Made by a program: the position numbers and the translations under genes
The notes under the pieces: model-generated
Database searches by the model: none
What the model was told of the DNA's origin: nothing
The model's input: only the letters and a program-made list of their open reading frames with translations
Shown: in pieces, positions 62,844-64,000 of the stretch
Layout: each line of letters begins with the position of its first letter
Position numbering within the stretch: the first letter of the stretch is position 1
IMG/VR virus record: IMGVR_UViG_3300027782_006229
Span: 1-64,000 of that record
Length of the DNA stretch: 64,000 nucleotides
Direction: 5' to 3' (one strand)
From: a virus

Positions 62844-63583
62844 TATTTAGGTATACCTTCTAATACTTTAACAATATGTTTTAGTATTTCAGAACGTACA
62901 ATTTCGTTTATACCAAACTTTAAGCAATAGATCTCATTATCTTTACTAAATGGTGTATTGAATGCGTTGAGCACATCTCTAAATCCAGAATTTCTAATAT
63001 CTGTTTGAAATGTGTCACCAACGATTACGTACTTGGATTTATGTCCAAATCTAGTAAGAATGGTAGTTAGTTCTTCTTTACTTAAATTTTGTGATTCATC
63101 AACGATTACAAGAGATCGATTAAAGGTAAGACCACGACAATAGTTAACAGGTATACCTTTAATCATCTCACTTTTATAGAGGTTATCAGCTGTAGATTTG
63201 CTGCTAATTTCTGTAATTTTTTCAATTAGTGGCATTGACCACGGTAAAAATTTATCATTTACTTCACCAGGAAGTGATCCCATCTGCTTTGATGCAGATT
63301 CTACAATTGATCTGATATAAAAAATTTGATCAATATAATGTTCTTTTAAAAGATGTAAACCAGCTAAGACAGCAATATATGTCTTAGCTGTACCTGCAGG
63401 TCCGTCTACAAATACCATTTTCGTTTTATTTGTCTGTAATAACTGCAAAAACTCTTTATGTTTATCATTAAACTGGAACGGTGTTTTTATCTCATAATTT
63501 AGTACAGCATTTTTATTAATGTTTTCATAAATTTCTGCAACTAACTCAGGATTTTCATCCCGACGTCGAGGTTTTTTGGTCAT
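62807..63583 (-). CDS. phoH: PhoH-like P-loop ATPase, 258 aa
   Basis: Seen: Walker A FVDGPAGTAKTYIAVLAGLH near residues 57-76 (landmark GPAGTAKT), MGSLPGEVNDKFLPW near 104, LVIVDESQNLSKEE near 158 (Walker B), and VIVGDTFQTD near 184. It is a frequent gene in marine phages, named after a phosphate-starvation protein; the exact role is unsettled (an RNA helicase-like or nuclease-linked ATPase has been proposed). The N-terminal PIN domain of PhoH2 is absent. Confidence 0.93.
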   Translation of the reverse strand: MTKKPRRRDENPELVAEIYENINKNAVLNYEIKTPFQFNDKHKEFLQLLQTNKTKMVFVDGPAGTAKTYIAVLAGLHLLKEHYIDQIFYIRSIVESASKQMGSLPGEVNDKFLPWSMPLIEKITEISSKSTADNLYKSEMIKGIPVNYCRGLTFNRSLVIVDESQNLSKEELTTILTRFGHKSKYVIVGDTFQTDIRNSGFRDVLNAFNTPFSKDNEIYCLKFGINEIVRSEILKHIVKVLEGIPKYHPHLVPANNPE

Positions 63584-63637
63584 ACAAATATTTAGAGTAT
63601 TTTACAGTAAAAATGTTGAGTTTTTGAAAGTGTCAAT

Positions 63638-63643
63638 TATAAT
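63638..63643 (+). promoter_or_regulatory. -10 box TATAAT 6 nt before queE
   Basis: TATAAT followed by ATAAAT and the ATG at 63650; it is overlapped by a TATAAATA-like sequence. Confidence 0.5.
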
Positions 63644-63649
63644 ATAAAT

Positions 63650-64000
63650 ATGGATTTAGAAAACGAAACTATATTTTTATCTGACGATAAATTGTTTTAT
63701 ACTTTAGAGGGAGAAGGTGAATACATTGGGCAGCCTTCTGTGTTTATGAGAATGTCGATGTGTAACTTAACTTGCAAAGGTTTTGCATCAGAAAGCTCAC
63801 CTCATGGTTGTGATTCATATGTCTCATGGTCAGTAAAAAATAAAATGTCATTCAAAGATATTTGGGAAGAATTTTTTGTTAATCAAAATTTTGCAGATAG
63901 ACTTAGGAATGGTGCAATTTTAAAATTAACTGGAGGTGAACCTCTTATTCAAGAAAAACAATTAATTAAATTTGTTGAGTACTTAGTAGAAAAACTCGGT
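63650..64000 (+). CDS. queE: 7-carboxy-7-deazaguanine synthase QueE, 5' part, cut by window
   Basis: Radical-SAM enzyme, third step of the pathway. 117 codons are present. Seen: YTLEGEGEYIGQPSVFMRMS (residues about 18-37), then MCNLTCKGF and, after an insertion, GCDSYVSW. The third cluster cysteine is thus separated by 13 residues from the second, unlike the compact CxxxCxxC of most bacterial QueE; similar spacing occurs in other T4-like phages as I recall. KLTGGEPLIQ near residue 97 is the SAM-binding GGEP motif. Confidence 0.92.
   Translation, partial: MDLENETIFLSDDKLFYTLEGEGEYIGQPSVFMRMSMCNLTCKGFASESSPHGCDSYVSWSVKNKMSFKDIWEEFFVNQNFADRLRNGAILKLTGGEPLIQEKQLIKFVEYLVEKLG

Overview
The window is a 64 kb piece of the genome of a T4-like contractile-tailed phage (myovirus superfamily). 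It is AT-rich and densely packed. The T4 core is present and ordered in blocks: terminase large subunit (cut by the left edge), neck protein, DNA polymerase gp43, sliding clamp gp45, SSB gp32, helicase gp41, primase, 5' nuclease (RNase H), UvsX, UvsY, UvsW, gp46/gp47 and the late sigma factor gp55. The host cannot be named from sequence alone. Three large exported proteins of the DUF1501 and DUF1549/DUF1553 families, plus a histone H1-like Hc1 protein, point to the Planctomycetes/Verrucomicrobia/Chlamydiae group or less likely Bacteroidetes; this is inference.

Layout: 1-4 kb terminase and head/neck genes; 3.9-6.5 kb a surface-modification block (methyltransferase, sulfotransferase, GT8 glycosyltransferase); 6.5-19 kb tail-fibre and appendage genes in two divergent blocks, including a YadA-like repeat fibre, a LamG-domain protein and an RCC1-propeller fibre; 19-31 kb replication operon on the minus strand, interrupted by a DUF1501 + DUF1549/1553 pair; a second DUF1501 gene lies divergent to the helicase at 31.2 kb; 32-36 kb glycosyltransferase, glutamine amidotransferase, QueC and thioredoxin; 36-47 kb recombination, polymerase and late-sigma genes; 47-53 kb a plus-strand block of late genes sharing short N-terminal peptides that resemble T4 capsid-targeting sequences, several fused to enzymes (nuclease-like, ligase-like, nucleotidyltransferase, aspartic protease); 53-60.4 kb 29 tRNA genes covering all twenty amino acids, with small genes between; 60.6-64 kb FolE, QueD, QueE (cut by the right edge) and PhoH.

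How it works together: gp55 is encoded here, and at least 18 genes have a T4-type late box (consensus NNTAAATA) exactly 5-6 nt before the start codon, which would place the transcription start on the first base of the start codon. A second promoter class, AGGAAA-N5-TATAAT, occurs eight times with fixed spacing, upstream of early genes and inside the tRNA array. Several early genes have TATAAT 5-6 nt before ATG. Shine-Dalgarno sequences are absent at the starts I inspected. The phage therefore appears to rely on leaderless mRNAs in both temporal classes. FolE, QueD, QueE and QueC would make 7-deazaguanine precursors. An APS-kinase-like protein and a PAPS-type sulfotransferase suggest sulfation chemistry. 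The most unusual content is the exported DUF1501/DUF1549 set, the leaderless promoter architecture, and a group of tRNAs with an altered T-loop (N-G-C-A) matched by D-loops without the usual GG.
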